Below the pieces are notes generated by a model. The model was not told the origin of the DNA, searched no databases, and saw only the letters and a list, made by a program, of their open reading frames with translations. From Laceyella tengchongensis (GTDB lineage: Bacteria > Bacillota > Bacilli > Thermoactinomycetales > Thermoactinomycetaceae), in contig NZ_FXTU01000001.1 of assembly GCF_900182735.1 (NCBI RefSeq), forward strand, positions 496,001 to 560,000: DNA of 64,000 nucleotides. The letters are read 5' to 3'. Position numbers and translations under genes: made by a program. Positions 33,855-43,138 of this stretch are shown here, piece by piece. The first letter of the stretch is position 1, and each line of letters starts with the position of its first letter.

Positions 33855-36503
33855 GTGAGCAAGTTGATATTGGTGGACGGCAACAGCATTGCTTATCGCG
33901 CGTTTTATGCGTTGCCGCTATTGACAAATTCAAGCGGCATCCATACCAACGCGGTGTATGGGTTTGCGATGATGCTGATGAAAATCCTTGAAGAAGAGAA
34001 GCCCACCCATATGTTGGTGGCATTCGATGCGGGAAAAACGACTTTTCGCCATGAGAGTTATCAGGAATATAAAGGAACCCGGCAGAAAACGCCAAGTGAG
34101 TTGGCGGAACAAATTCCGCTTGTAAAAGAACTGTTGGAAGTCTTTCAAATCCCCGCCTTTGAAGTAGAAAACTATGAAGCAGATGACATCATCGGCACCT
34201 TGGCCAAAGCGAGTGGAAGCCAAGGCGTTGAGACATTGATCGTTAGCGGAGACAAAGATTTGTTGCAACTGGTGGATGAGCATGTTCGGCTTTTGTTGAC
34301 CCGCAAAGGGGTGACAGAGACTGAGTCTTACGACATCGATGCCATCAAGGAGAAATACGGGTTGACTCCCGCCCAGATCATCGACTTAAAAGGGTTGATG
34401 GGGGACTCGTCAGACAACATCCCCGGCATTCCTGGTGTAGGCGAGAAGACAGCGTTGAAATTGTTGGCGAAGTTTCCCACTGTAGAAGAAGTGATCGCGC
34501 ATGTGGATGAATTGCCCGGCAAAAAACTGCAAGAAAAAGTGCGCGAACATCAAGAGCAGGCGTTGCTCAGCAAAAAGCTGGCCACGATCTATACGGAAGT
34601 GCCGCTTGATTTCGGATTGGATCGCTTGCAATTGCCTGAACGGAATACAGAGCGCATCGTCGAGTTTTTCAGAAAGATGGAGTTTAAAACGTTGTTGTCG
34701 AGGGTGCACAAGCAAGACCATGCGGAAAAGGGTGAGGCGGTCAAAAACGAGGTGGATGTCCGGGAAGTGGCATCCCTGTCCGACTTGGAAGAAATGGTGG
34801 ACGTGTTCAATACGGGATCGCTTGCCTTGTTTATCGAAACGTCGGAGGACAACCCTCATCACGCGGATGTGGTTGGATTGGCCATTTCAGATGGTCAGGC
34901 CCAGTGGTACCTGCCTTGGGAAGTGGCGGAGCAAAGCGATGCGGTTCGGGGTTGGCTTGCGGATGAGGAGCGCGACAAGCTGGTTTATGACATGAAGAAA
35001 ACGCAGATCGTGTTGGCGAACAAAGGAATCATGGCCGCGGGTCTCTCCTTTGACGTCTTGTTGGCGGCGTATCTATTGGACCCTTCCGAATCGCAATTGG
35101 AGTTGAGTGATATCGTGTCCCGCTATGGGGACGAGCCGATTCCGGCGGATGAGGATGTGTATGGGAAGGGGGCCAAGCGGAAGGCGATTACCGGAGAAAC
35201 GTTGGCTCGGCACTTGGCTGCCAAAGCGAAAGCCATCCATCAAGTCACGCCGGTGCTGAAGCGAGAGTTAGCGGAACTCGATCTGGATCAATTGCTGTTT
35301 GAGTTGGAGATGCCGCTTGCCAGTGTGCTGGCCGAGATGGAGCGCCAAGGCGTTTTTATTGACCAAGCCCGTCTCGAGGAGTTAGGGGTGGAGCTGAAGC
35401 AAAGCTTGGATCGGCTGGAGCAGGAGATTTACGAGTTGGCGGGGGTGACTTTCAACATCAACTCCCCCAAGCAACTGGGAGAGATCCTGTTTGACAAACT
35501 GGGTCTACCCGTTTTGAAGAAAACGAAGACGGGATATTCGACGAGTGCAGATGTGCTGGAAAAGCTGGCGCCCCAGCACGAGATCGTCGACAAGATCCTG
35601 CATTACCGGCAAGTCGGCAAATTGTATTCCACGTATATCGAGGGGTTGAAGAAAGAGATTGGCGCCGACGGCAAAATTCACACTCGGTTTAACCAAACCG
35701 TCACTGCGACGGGCCGCTTGAGTTCGACCGAGCCCAATTTGCAGAACATCCCGATTCGGATGGAAGAAGGGCGGCGTATCCGTCAAGTGTTCATCCCCTC
35801 CGAGCCGGGCTGGCACATCTTGGCTGCTGACTACTCACAGATCGAATTGCGCGTGCTGGCCCATATCTCTGAAGATGAGCAGTTGCAAAAGGCCTTCAAA
35901 GAAGACAAAGACATTCACACGCAAACGGCTATGGATGTGTTTGGGGTGGCTGAAGACGAAGTCACGCCACTGATGCGTCGGCAAGCGAAGGCGGTCAACT
36001 TCGGGATCGTGTACGGGATCAGTGGCTTCGGCTTGGCTAGAGGGTTGGACATCCCTCAAAAGGAAGCGCGTGAATTCATCGATCGCTATTTTGAAACATT
36101 CCCTGGTGTGAAACGCTACATGGATTCCATTGTGGAGCGAGCGCGCAAGGATGGATTTGTTACTACGCTCTCTGGTCGGCGCCGTTACTTGCCAGCGATC
36201 AACGCCAAAAGCTTTGGTGAACGCAGTTTTGCGGAGCGAACCGCGATGAATACGCCCATCCAAGGGACGGCGGCGGATATCATCAAGTTGGCGATGGTGA
36301 AATTAGCCCAAGCGATGAACGAGCGGAAGCTGGCGAGCCGGATGTTGTTGCAAGTGCATGACGAATTGATTTTTGAAGTGCCGGAAGCTGAACTGGAGGA
36401 GATGAAAGAGCTAGTCGTAGCGGTGATGGAAGATGCATTGCCGCTGTCGGTCCCACTGTCCGTCGATGTGAACAGTGGCAAGACCTGGTATGAAGCAAAG
36501 TGA
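33855..36503 (+). CDS. polA: DNA polymerase I
   Basis: 882 aa. N-terminal 5'-3' exonuclease (about 1-290; LILVDGNSIAYRAF, VSGDKDLLQL, GVGEKTALKLL), a degenerate 3'-5' exonuclease (about 300-470) and the polymerase (motif A DYSQIELR, O helix RRQAKAVNFGIVYG, motif C VHDEL). The E. coli exonuclease residues Asp355/Glu357 fall in LFIETS here, so proofreading is probably lost, as in Bacillus. GTG 33855 chosen from AAGGTGTGA spacing and the family start SKLILVDGN; TTG 33831 is an alternative. Confidence 0.95.
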   Translation: MSKLILVDGNSIAYRAFYALPLLTNSSGIHTNAVYGFAMMLMKILEEEKPTHMLVAFDAGKTTFRHESYQEYKGTRQKTPSELAEQIPLVKELLEVFQIPAFEVENYEADDIIGTLAKASGSQGVETLIVSGDKDLLQLVDEHVRLLLTRKGVTETESYDIDAIKEKYGLTPAQIIDLKGLMGDSSDNIPGIPGVGEKTALKLLAKFPTVEEVIAHVDELPGKKLQEKVREHQEQALLSKKLATIYTEVPLDFGLDRLQLPERNTERIVEFFRKMEFKTLLSRVHKQDHAEKGEAVKNEVDVREVASLSDLEEMVDVFNTGSLALFIETSEDNPHHADVVGLAISDGQAQWYLPWEVAEQSDAVRGWLADEERDKLVYDMKKTQIVLANKGIMAAGLSFDVLLAAYLLDPSESQLELSDIVSRYGDEPIPADEDVYGKGAKRKAITGETLARHLAAKAKAIHQVTPVLKRELAELDLDQLLFELEMPLASVLAEMERQGVFIDQARLEELGVELKQSLDRLEQEIYELAGVTFNINSPKQLGEILFDKLGLPVLKKTKTGYSTSADVLEKLAPQHEIVDKILHYRQVGKLYSTYIEGLKKEIGADGKIHTRFNQTVTATGRLSSTEPNLQNIPIRMEEGRRIRQVFIPSEPGWHILAADYSQIELRVLAHISEDEQLQKAFKEDKDIHTQTAMDVFGVAEDEVTPLMRRQAKAVNFGIVYGISGFGLARGLDIPQKEAREFIDRYFETFPGVKRYMDSIVERARKDGFVTTLSGRRRYLPAINAKSFGERSFAERTAMNTPIQGTAADIIKLAMVKLAQAMNERKLASRMLLQVHDELIFEVPEAELEEMKELVVAVMEDALPLSVPLSVDVNSGKTWYEAK

Positions 36504-36596
36504 TTTGGCATCAGTCACATAGAAGATGAGACAAGCCGTCATCCTTGACAGGGTGGCGGCCTTGCGTTGATTATTGCATTGGGGAGGGAGTAGATC

Positions 36597-37421
36597 ATGC
36601 CTGAATTGCCAGAGGTAGAAACAGTACGAAAAACATTGGAGCGGTTGGTGGTCGGCAAGACGATCAAGGATGTGACGGTCAAGCTGGGCCGCATCATTCA
36701 ACATCCTGATGACGTGGAACAATTTCGCCATCATTTGGTGGGTTGCACGATTACTGCCGTTCAGCGCCGGGGGAAATTTTTGAAAATCATTTGTCCGCCA
36801 TGGGTGCTTGTATCCCATTTGCGGATGGAGGGAAAGTATCGGTTAGCGGAGGAAACGGAGCCGCTGGAGAAGCACACGCATGTGATATTCCATTTTACGG
36901 ACGGCGCGCAGTTGCGTTATCGCGATGTGCGCCAATTTGGCACGATGCATTTATTTACCATGGGTGAAGAGGAGCAACACAAACCATTAAAAAAACTGGG
37001 GCCGGAGCCGTTATCGGACGCGTTTACCTTGGAATGGTTTCAATCCACGCTGGTCAAGCGCAAGGCCAAAGTAAAAGTGGTTTTGCTAAATCAGGAATAT
37101 CTCGTCGGCTTGGGCAATATTTATGTGGACGAGTCCTTGTTTGCCGCGGGGATTCATCCCGAGCGTGCCGCGTCGTCGTTGACGGAGGAGGAAGTGGCGC
37201 GGTTACACCAGAGCATCAGGAAAATCCTCGCTGAAGCGGTAGAAGCGGGTGGTTCCTCCGTTCGTTCTTATTTGAACGGCGAGGGTGAGATGGGAATGTT
37301 TCAACTCAAAATCCAAGTGTACGGCCGCAAAGGTGAACCGTGTCGAAAATGCGGCGCGCCGATCGAGCGGATCGTAGTAGGTGGACGAGGCACTCACATC
37401 TGCCGGACTTGCCAAAGGTAA
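36597..37421 (+). CDS. mutM: Formamidopyrimidine-DNA glycosylase MutM
   Basis: 274 aa. Catalytic N-terminus PELPEVET right after Met (Pro1 and Glu2 of the mature enzyme), H2TH region, and a C-terminal zinc finger (CRKC ... CRTC). Removes 8-oxoguanine and formamidopyrimidines. Downstream of polA in a repair-linked polA-mutM-ytaF-coaE run, as in B. subtilis. Confidence 0.96.
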   Translation: MPELPEVETVRKTLERLVVGKTIKDVTVKLGRIIQHPDDVEQFRHHLVGCTITAVQRRGKFLKIICPPWVLVSHLRMEGKYRLAEETEPLEKHTHVIFHFTDGAQLRYRDVRQFGTMHLFTMGEEEQHKPLKKLGPEPLSDAFTLEWFQSTLVKRKAKVKVVLLNQEYLVGLGNIYVDESLFAAGIHPERAASSLTEEEVARLHQSIRKILAEAVEAGGSSVRSYLNGEGEMGMFQLKIQVYGRKGEPCRKCGAPIERIVVGGRGTHICRTCQR

Positions 37422-37484
37422 CCCCGCCCTGATCCTCTTTCATAAGATGGGAAGTATCAGCCCATCTTAAAGAGGTGATTGATT

Positions 37485-38147
37485 ATGTGGCACGTGTTAT
37501 CGGTGATGTGGTTAGCACTGGCGGTGAGCATGGACGGGTTTGGGGCCGGAACGACTTATGGGATGAGAAAAGTTCGCATTCCTTTTGGCTCCATCTTGAT
37601 CATTGCTGGTTGTTCGGGGATGGTCATTTATTTAGCGATGTTAATGGGACAAGGGATTTCTCATTTCCTTCCACCTGCGTTGACCCATGGGATTGGAGCT
37701 GTTCTCTTTATCGCGATTGGCTTATTTGCGCTGTCGCAAGCAGGTAGGGCGCCGAAGAAAGTGGAAACGAAGGCGGCCGCCCTACCGCCAACCAAACCTG
37801 CCGAGCCCACCATTTGGACGTTTCAGCTTGAGAAGTGGGGATTGGTTGTGCAAATATTGAAAACGCCCATGGTTGCGGATATGGATGAATCCGGCACGAT
37901 TTCAGGATATGAGGCTGTTTTGTTGGGAACGGCCTTGTCGTTGGATGCTTTTGCCGCGGGGGTAGGAGCTGCGTTCATCGGGATGTCCCCACTGGTGGCG
38001 GCGCTGGCGATTGGGTTGATGAGCGCAGTCTGCCTGCGCGCGGGCATGTGGTTCGGCTTCAAGTACGCCGAACGCGCCCGTTTTCGTTGGATGGGATACG
38101 CGCCCGGCGTTTTTTTGATCATATTGGGCTTGTTACGGTTAATTTAG
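37485..38147 (+). CDS. ytaF: Sporulation membrane protein YtaF
   Basis: 220 aa with about six helices in two halves split by a polar stretch (about 85-130), distantly like MntP manganese exporters: Asp-containing helices (VSMDGFGAGTTYGMRK; LSLDAFAAGVGAAF). YtaF is a sporulation-linked protein in B. subtilis. ATG 37485 follows AGAGGTGA by 8 nt. Confidence 0.88.
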   Translation: MWHVLSVMWLALAVSMDGFGAGTTYGMRKVRIPFGSILIIAGCSGMVIYLAMLMGQGISHFLPPALTHGIGAVLFIAIGLFALSQAGRAPKKVETKAAALPPTKPAEPTIWTFQLEKWGLVVQILKTPMVADMDESGTISGYEAVLLGTALSLDAFAAGVGAAFIGMSPLVAALAIGLMSAVCLRAGMWFGFKYAERARFRWMGYAPGVFLIILGLLRLI

Positions 38148-38160
38148 AGGAGCGGTGTGG

Positions 38161-38763
38161 ATGATTTTTGGATTGACCGGTGGAATTGCGACGGGAAAAA
38201 GCACTGTGGCCGAGATGTTGCAACGGCACGGGGCAGTGATTGTCGATGCGGATAAGGTAGCCCGGCAAGTCGTCGAGCCAGAGGAAGAGGGCTTGAAGCG
38301 GATTGCGTCTGTTTTCGGCGACGAGGTGATAAGCCGGGAGGGGACGCTTGACCGGCCCGCGCTGGGTCGCATCATTTTTCATGATGAAAAGGCGCGGCGC
38401 AAGCTGAATGAGTTGTTGCACCCGCTCATCATGGATAAAATGCGGCGGGACACGGAGAAGGTGTGGCAGACTGAGCCGCACGCGGTGGTCATATGGGATG
38501 TGCCGCTATTGATTGAAGAAAAAATGACCGACCTAGTAGATGAAGTGATTCTGGTTTATGTGCCGCAACGGGTTCAATTGGCTCGGTTGCAGGCGCGAGA
38601 TCATCTTGATACCGACGAGGCGGCTGCGCGCTTGGCGGCACAACTGCCGATTGATGAAAAAAAAAAGTGGGCCGATTATGTGATCGACAACAGCGGAACA
38701 CGGGAAGAGACTGAGATGCAGGTGGCGCGCCTATGGAGCGAACTGTGCGCAAAAGTTGGCTGA
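38161..38763 (+). CDS. coaE: Dephospho-CoA kinase
   Basis: 200 aa; last step of coenzyme A synthesis. P-loop LTGGIATGKST, substrate motif DADKVARQV, lid region RLQARD, and DYVIDNSGT near the end. ATG 38161 set by AGAGGAG. The 3' end overlaps the next gene by 31 nt. Confidence 0.95.
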   Translation: MIFGLTGGIATGKSTVAEMLQRHGAVIVDADKVARQVVEPEEEGLKRIASVFGDEVISREGTLDRPALGRIIFHDEKARRKLNELLHPLIMDKMRRDTEKVWQTEPHAVVIWDVPLLIEEKMTDLVDEVILVYVPQRVQLARLQARDHLDTDEAAARLAAQLPIDEKKKWADYVIDNSGTREETEMQVARLWSELCAKVG

Positions 38764-39347
38764 ATCCGGTCAAGGGAACATGGCCAGGTCGGAAAAAGGC
38801 CTGGGTGTTGCTGGCGCTTTTGTGGGTGTTGTGCATGATTGTGGCCCATTGGTTGGAATGCCTGATTTATCCTTTGCGGTATGAGGAGTTGATCCTCAAC
38901 AGTGCCGAAGCCACCGGAGCAGATCCGTTTTTGATTATGGCAGTGATCCGAGTGGAGTCCAGATTTCAGCTGGACCGAGTATCGGCGGCGGGCGCACAAG
39001 GGTTGATGCAGCTCATGCCGGAAACCATGGATTGGATGATCCGCCGGGGCGGGTTTTCGCCGGCGCTCAAGGAGCACATCCGCGATCCGGCGATCAACAT
39101 CCATATGGGCGCTTGGTATCTTGCGTATTTGACCAAGCGGTACCATGGCAACAAAGTGGCGGCAATTGCTGCTTACAATGGCGGACACAACCGTGTCTCG
39201 CGTTGGCTTGACCAAGGTGTTTGGGATGGAACGAGGCAAGGAGCGGTACGGATTCCTATCAAGGAGACCCGGGAATATGTGTACCGGGTCAGCCATTACT
39301 ATCAGAAATATAAAGAATGTTATCAAGATTTAATCAAAGAACAATAA
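38733..39347 (+). CDS. Membrane-anchored lytic transglycosylase (SLT domain)
   Basis: 204 aa. Short basic head, one membrane helix (about 23-45), then an SLT/goose-lysozyme-like domain with catalytic Glu75 (AVIRVESRF), AAGAQGLMQLMP, NIHMGAWYL and AAIAAYNGG. Cleaves peptidoglycan outside the membrane. It starts inside coaE (31-nt overlap), so translation is probably coupled. Confidence 0.9.
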   Translation: MERTVRKSWLNPVKGTWPGRKKAWVLLALLWVLCMIVAHWLECLIYPLRYEELILNSAEATGADPFLIMAVIRVESRFQLDRVSAAGAQGLMQLMPETMDWMIRRGGFSPALKEHIRDPAINIHMGAWYLAYLTKRYHGNKVAAIAAYNGGHNRVSRWLDQGVWDGTRQGAVRIPIKETREYVYRVSHYYQKYKECYQDLIKEQ

Positions 39348-39365
39348 TTTGATTAAATGTGCGAG

Positions 39366-39397
39366 CCTGTTCCGGATTTGGGACAGGTTTTCGTTTT
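39366..39397 (+). terminator. Terminator after the transglycosylase gene
   Basis: CCTGTTCC/GGGACAGG with one mismatch, then TTTTCGTTTTT. Confidence 0.75.
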
Positions 39398-39401
39398 TAT
39401 A

Positions 39402-39429
39402 TTGAAAAATGTGTTATACTGTTTATAAT
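39402..39429 (+). promoter_or_regulatory. gapB promoter with CcpN-like box
   Basis: -35 TTGAAA (39402-39407), 16-nt spacer, -10 TATAAT (39424-39429). Between them TGTGTTATACT (39410-39420) fits the CcpN consensus TRTGHYATAYW at every position. A further palindrome TATGTAACATA lies downstream near 39444. Confidence 0.65.
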
Positions 39430-39477
39430 AAAAAAGAGAGATGGTATGTAACATATAGCGGAGGGGAGAGCGGCTTC

Positions 39478-40500
39478 ATGGCTGTGCGTATTGCAATCAA
39501 TGGTTTGGGACGAATTGGACGGATGGTGTTTCGCAAAGCAGCACTTGATCCTGCTTTGGAAGTAGTGGCGATCAATGCGAGCTATCCAGCGGAAACGTTA
39601 GCACATTTAGTGAAATATGATACCATACATGGCATGTTTGCTGGTGAAGTGGAAGCGGTTGAGCAAGGGTTGATGGTGAACGGCAAACTGGTTCGCCTGG
39701 TGTCCAACCGCAACCCAGAAGAATTACCTTGGGCGGAACTGGGTGTGGATATTGTCATCGAAGCAACAGGCAAGTTTTGCGACCGCGAGGGTGCGTCGAA
39801 GCATTTGAAAGCTGGGGCTAAAAAGGTTGTTATCACGGCACCGGGCAAAAATGAGGACATCACCATCGTGTTGGGTGTGAATGAAGAAGCGTACATTCCC
39901 GAACAGCACGACATCATTTCCAACGCGTCCTGTACCACCAACTGCTTGGCCCCTGTAGCGAAAGTGTTGCATCAAGCGTTCGGGATTGAATACGGTTTGA
40001 TGACGACGGTGCATGCTTATACCAATGACCAAAAAAACCTGGACAATCCCCACAAGGATTTGCGCCGGGCTCGCGCATGCGCCCAATCCATCATTCCGAC
40101 GAAGACGGGAGCGGCCAAAGCGCTGGGATTGGTGCTGCCAGAATTGCAAGGGAAGTTGAATGGCTTTGCATTGCGGGTGCCAACCCCTAACGTGTCTGTA
40201 GTTGATTTGGTCGCCGATTTGAAAGTGAAGGTCACAGCGGAAGAGGTTAATCAAGCCTTAAAAGAAGCGGCCGAAACAAAGATGAAAGGCATTCTGCAAT
40301 ATTGTGAAGACCCACTCGTTTCTTCCGACTTCAACGGCAATGAGCACTCCTCCATCGTTGACGCTCTGTCGACGATGGCAATCGGCGAGCGCCAAGTGAA
40401 AGTGCTCGCTTGGTACGATAACGAATGGGGTTACTCCTGCCGCGTGGTTGATTTGGCGAAATATGTGGGTGAGCGATTGGCATTGGAAGTGACCGTCTAA
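39478..40500 (+). CDS. gapB: Glyceraldehyde-3-phosphate dehydrogenase GapB
   Basis: 340 aa. NGLGRIGRMVFR nucleotide motif, catalytic Cys152 in SNASCTTNC and HAYTNDQ. After the second strand the sequence is INASYPAETLAHL, lacking the Asp that selects NAD in glycolytic GapA; this is the GapB type, used with NADP in gluconeogenesis. ATG 39478 follows GGAGGGGAG by 8 nt. Only one gap gene lies in the window. Confidence 0.92.
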   Translation: MAVRIAINGLGRIGRMVFRKAALDPALEVVAINASYPAETLAHLVKYDTIHGMFAGEVEAVEQGLMVNGKLVRLVSNRNPEELPWAELGVDIVIEATGKFCDREGASKHLKAGAKKVVITAPGKNEDITIVLGVNEEAYIPEQHDIISNASCTTNCLAPVAKVLHQAFGIEYGLMTTVHAYTNDQKNLDNPHKDLRRARACAQSIIPTKTGAAKALGLVLPELQGKLNGFALRVPTPNVSVVDLVADLKVKVTAEEVNQALKEAAETKMKGILQYCEDPLVSSDFNGNEHSSIVDALSTMAIGERQVKVLAWYDNEWGYSCRVVDLAKYVGERLALEVTV

Positions 40501-40506
40501 CGTGTT

Positions 40507-40540
40507 AAAAACCCTTCTCCACTGTCGGAGAAGGGTTTTT
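40507..40540 (+). terminator. Terminator after gapB
   Basis: AAAACCCTTCTCC/GGAGAAGGGTTTT, loop ACTGTC. Confidence 0.95.
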
Positions 40541-40580
40541 GCGTGCCAAATGCCTAATGCAAATGGTATATCGCCTTAAA

Positions 40581-40626
40581 CGCGCCGCCGGCATTCCTGG
40601 ATGTAAAAAGGAATGCCGGCGGCGCG
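40581..40626 (-). terminator. Strong GC hairpin after the GyrI-like gene
   Basis: 17-bp perfect stem (40581-40597 with 40610-40626), 12-nt loop; on the minus strand TTTAAGG follows, so termination of the GyrI-like gene is likely. Confidence 0.7.
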
Positions 40627-40640
40627 TACGCCATGTGCGT

Positions 40641-41111
40641 CTACCGTTTGATGGGGATGTAGATGTCATACATGTTGTCTGGCGCATCAGGATCGTGGGT
40701 GACTGGTGTGTAGCGGTGATCGTACATCTCTAAGCCCAATGTGCTGTGATCTTTGCGGTACCCCATCTTTTCAATCCATTTCCACGCGCGCTGATAGGTG
40801 GCGGGGACGTTCCTTATCGAACCGCGATGGGTGAAAACTGCGTAACGTTGGGAGGGAACGGTGAATGACAACATCCCTTCAGGCACATTTTCGGCCAACT
40901 TCACTTCAACGGCGACATAACAAGTAAAATCTGTCACCCGGTCATGGCAGGGGCAGACAAAAGAACCGGGGCGAACCTGATGCGGGATTTCGTGAATTCG
41001 TTTAACTAACTGCTCCCACACTTTGGGGATTTCCCTGGACATGGTGTACGGTCCCGTCCAACCGAATCCGACGATCTGAAAAGATTCTTTGGTAATGATC
41101 CTTCCTTGCAT
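40641..41111 (-). CDS. GyrI-like / AraC effector-binding domain protein
   Basis: 156-aa stand-alone GyrI-like domain (also called AraC_E_bind). Typical features: GFGWTGPYTM near the start, a central Cys/His segment (FVCPCHDRVTDFTCYVAVEV in parts), SQRYAVFTHRGSIRNVPATYQ and a C-terminal DIYIPIKR. Such proteins bind small hydrophobic compounds. SD AAGGGGGG, ATG 41111. Between gapB and a peptide-binding lipoprotein. Confidence 0.8.
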   Translation of the reverse strand: MQGRIITKESFQIVGFGWTGPYTMSREIPKVWEQLVKRIHEIPHQVRPGSFVCPCHDRVTDFTCYVAVEVKLAENVPEGMLSFTVPSQRYAVFTHRGSIRNVPATYQRAWKWIEKMGYRKDHSTLGLEMYDHRYTPVTHDPDAPDNMYDIYIPIKR

Positions 41112-41238
41112 GAGCGCCCCCCTTGGTATATGAGGAAAGAATATATGTTCTCAGGATTATTGTAAATCATATTCAGAATACGAACAAGATTCCTGCGATA
41201 TTCCCATATCAGCGCGAAATTGGACGTCAACCTAAGGC

Positions 41239-42840
41239 TTATGGCTCTTCGATATACGCCCATTTGAATGAGTACGACGGGCCGAACGGATGGCGAACAT
41301 GCCCCTTCACTCTTTGTTTGATGAGGGTGGTGTCATTCACATAATAGAGCGGGATGGCGGCATGGTCTTCCACAATCAGAAATTTTTCCGCTTGGGCCAG
41401 GTACTTTACTTGCTTTTGAACTTGAGGTGAATTGGCGGCGCGTTTTAGTGTTTCATCATAGGGTTTGTCTTTGTACCCTCCGGTGTTGGCGGGATGGCCG
41501 CTGGTGAATGTTTCCAACAGAGTGTAAGCATCGGGATAAGTGGCCACCCAATCGGACAAGGTGAGGTCAAACTCTCCCCTTTTCTCCAATCGATACTTTT
41601 CAGCCCGTGACGTCGTGTTCAGCAACAGGTTTAGACCCAGCACCTGTTTCAGTTGCTTTTTCAGTTCAACTGCCAGTTGCATGCGGTCATCCTCATAGCT
41701 GAGCATGACCAGGGCCGAAGGCGGTTGGCTGATCCGCAGTTCTTGCATGCCTTCTTGCAATAGGGCGCGGGCTTTGCCTAAGTTGGCCTTATCTGGTGGC
41801 AAAGGGGCCTCTTCACGAAATGCGGAACGGAAGCCTTTCATAGACGGTGGAATCAGTCCGCCTGCGGGTTGCGCTTGGCTTTTCAGTACAGAGACCAACT
41901 GTTCTCGGTCGATCGCCAGGCTGATCGCTTGTCGAATCTTTTTGTTTTGGAAAAACTTGTTTTTGCTGTTGAACCGAATATATTGGGTTGTCCATAGTTG
42001 GATGGAATGGAATTCGGGCGTATTGGCGTAAGCTTGGGCGAATTCACGAGCGATTCGGGTGATATCAATTTTGTCGGCATTGTATAAATTAATCGTTTGC
42101 GTGGGGTGGTTGGACACATAGAAGATGATATAATCCAGCTTCACCTGTTCCTGATCCCAATACCGTTCGTTTTTTTTCAGGACGATGGTGCCGTCGGCCG
42201 ACACATCAAGAATGACAAACGGGCCGTTGAGCTTGAGGTTGAGTAAGGTGCTTCTGTTTGCGTTTGGCGGCTGGGTAAATTCGCGTTGCGGCAAAAAGGG
42301 AGTGAGAGCCAGCAATGTCAAGAAGTTGCGCGTGGGTTGGGACAATCGGACTTGAAGCGTTTCTTCGTCGACCACGGTGATGCCCACTTTATCGGCGCTC
42401 ACTTCCCCTTGATGGTAACTCTGCGCGTTGACAATCGGATAAAACAGGTAAGCGTTGGGTGAATCGGTTTTCGGGTGCAAGGTACGTTTCCATGCTCGCG
42501 CGAAATCGTACGCCGTAACGGGTGCCCCATCTTGCCACAAGGCGTTTCTAAGCTGAAATGTATATACCGTTTGGTCGGCGCTGACGCTCACTTTTTCTGC
42601 CATAGCTGGGATGGGCCGGTTGTTTTGGTCCAGCCGCATCAAGCCTTCGGCCACTTGATTTAGGATCAGCGTCTCGTTGGTGTCCACGGCGAGCGAAGCG
42701 TCCAATCGCCAGATTTCATGGGGAATCGTCAGCCGCAGGGTTTGTTCATTGGTTAAGATGTCGTTCGCGGTGGTGGTCGATTGGCATGCGGCCAAACTAA
42801 ACAATGAGAGGAGAAGTAAACAATTGCGCAACATAGACAT
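41239..42840 (-). CDS. Oligopeptide-binding lipoprotein (OppA-like)
   Basis: 533 aa, SBP family 5. Lipoprotein signal MSMLRNCLLLLSLFSLAAC (lipobox LAAC, Cys19). Mature protein shows the family pattern: LILNQVAEGLMRLD, TVYTFQLRNALWQDGAPVTAYDFARAWKR in pieces, AISLAIDREQLV. ATG 42840 follows GAAGGAGGG; the longer start lies before the SD. No permease or ATPase genes adjoin it, so it must use components coded elsewhere or act as a sensor. Confidence 0.88.
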   Translation of the reverse strand: MSMLRNCLLLLSLFSLAACQSTTTANDILTNEQTLRLTIPHEIWRLDASLAVDTNETLILNQVAEGLMRLDQNNRPIPAMAEKVSVSADQTVYTFQLRNALWQDGAPVTAYDFARAWKRTLHPKTDSPNAYLFYPIVNAQSYHQGEVSADKVGITVVDEETLQVRLSQPTRNFLTLLALTPFLPQREFTQPPNANRSTLLNLKLNGPFVILDVSADGTIVLKKNERYWDQEQVKLDYIIFYVSNHPTQTINLYNADKIDITRIAREFAQAYANTPEFHSIQLWTTQYIRFNSKNKFFQNKKIRQAISLAIDREQLVSVLKSQAQPAGGLIPPSMKGFRSAFREEAPLPPDKANLGKARALLQEGMQELRISQPPSALVMLSYEDDRMQLAVELKKQLKQVLGLNLLLNTTSRAEKYRLEKRGEFDLTLSDWVATYPDAYTLLETFTSGHPANTGGYKDKPYDETLKRAANSPQVQKQVKYLAQAEKFLIVEDHAAIPLYYVNDTTLIKQRVKGHVRHPFGPSYSFKWAYIEEP

Positions 42841-43032
42841 GGGATTCCCTCCTTCACTTGCATGGAACCAGAGCATATGAGTTATTATAGCGTGCGGGTT
42901 TGAAGGCCAAATGGTAGAGAATGCGCGTTTTCATTAAGCCTTGGTTAATTTATGGTTGAGGAAAAACAGAGAATATGTGACGAGTGGATAACGAAGGGGA
43001 TAGGATTTTTCTGTTGACAAAATAGCATTGAT

Positions 43033-43061
43033 TTGCTGACGTTTATCTTTAAAATGATAAT
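43033..43061 (+). promoter_or_regulatory. Possible nrdR promoter
   Basis: TTGCTG (43033-43038), 17-nt spacer, GATAAT (43056-43061). Confidence 0.4.
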
Positions 43062-43138
43062 ATAGTCGATATTTGTGATTTTTAGGTATCGCATTCCTTC
43101 CGTTGCTAAGGCAGGTAGGATAAAGGAGGAACGGATTC

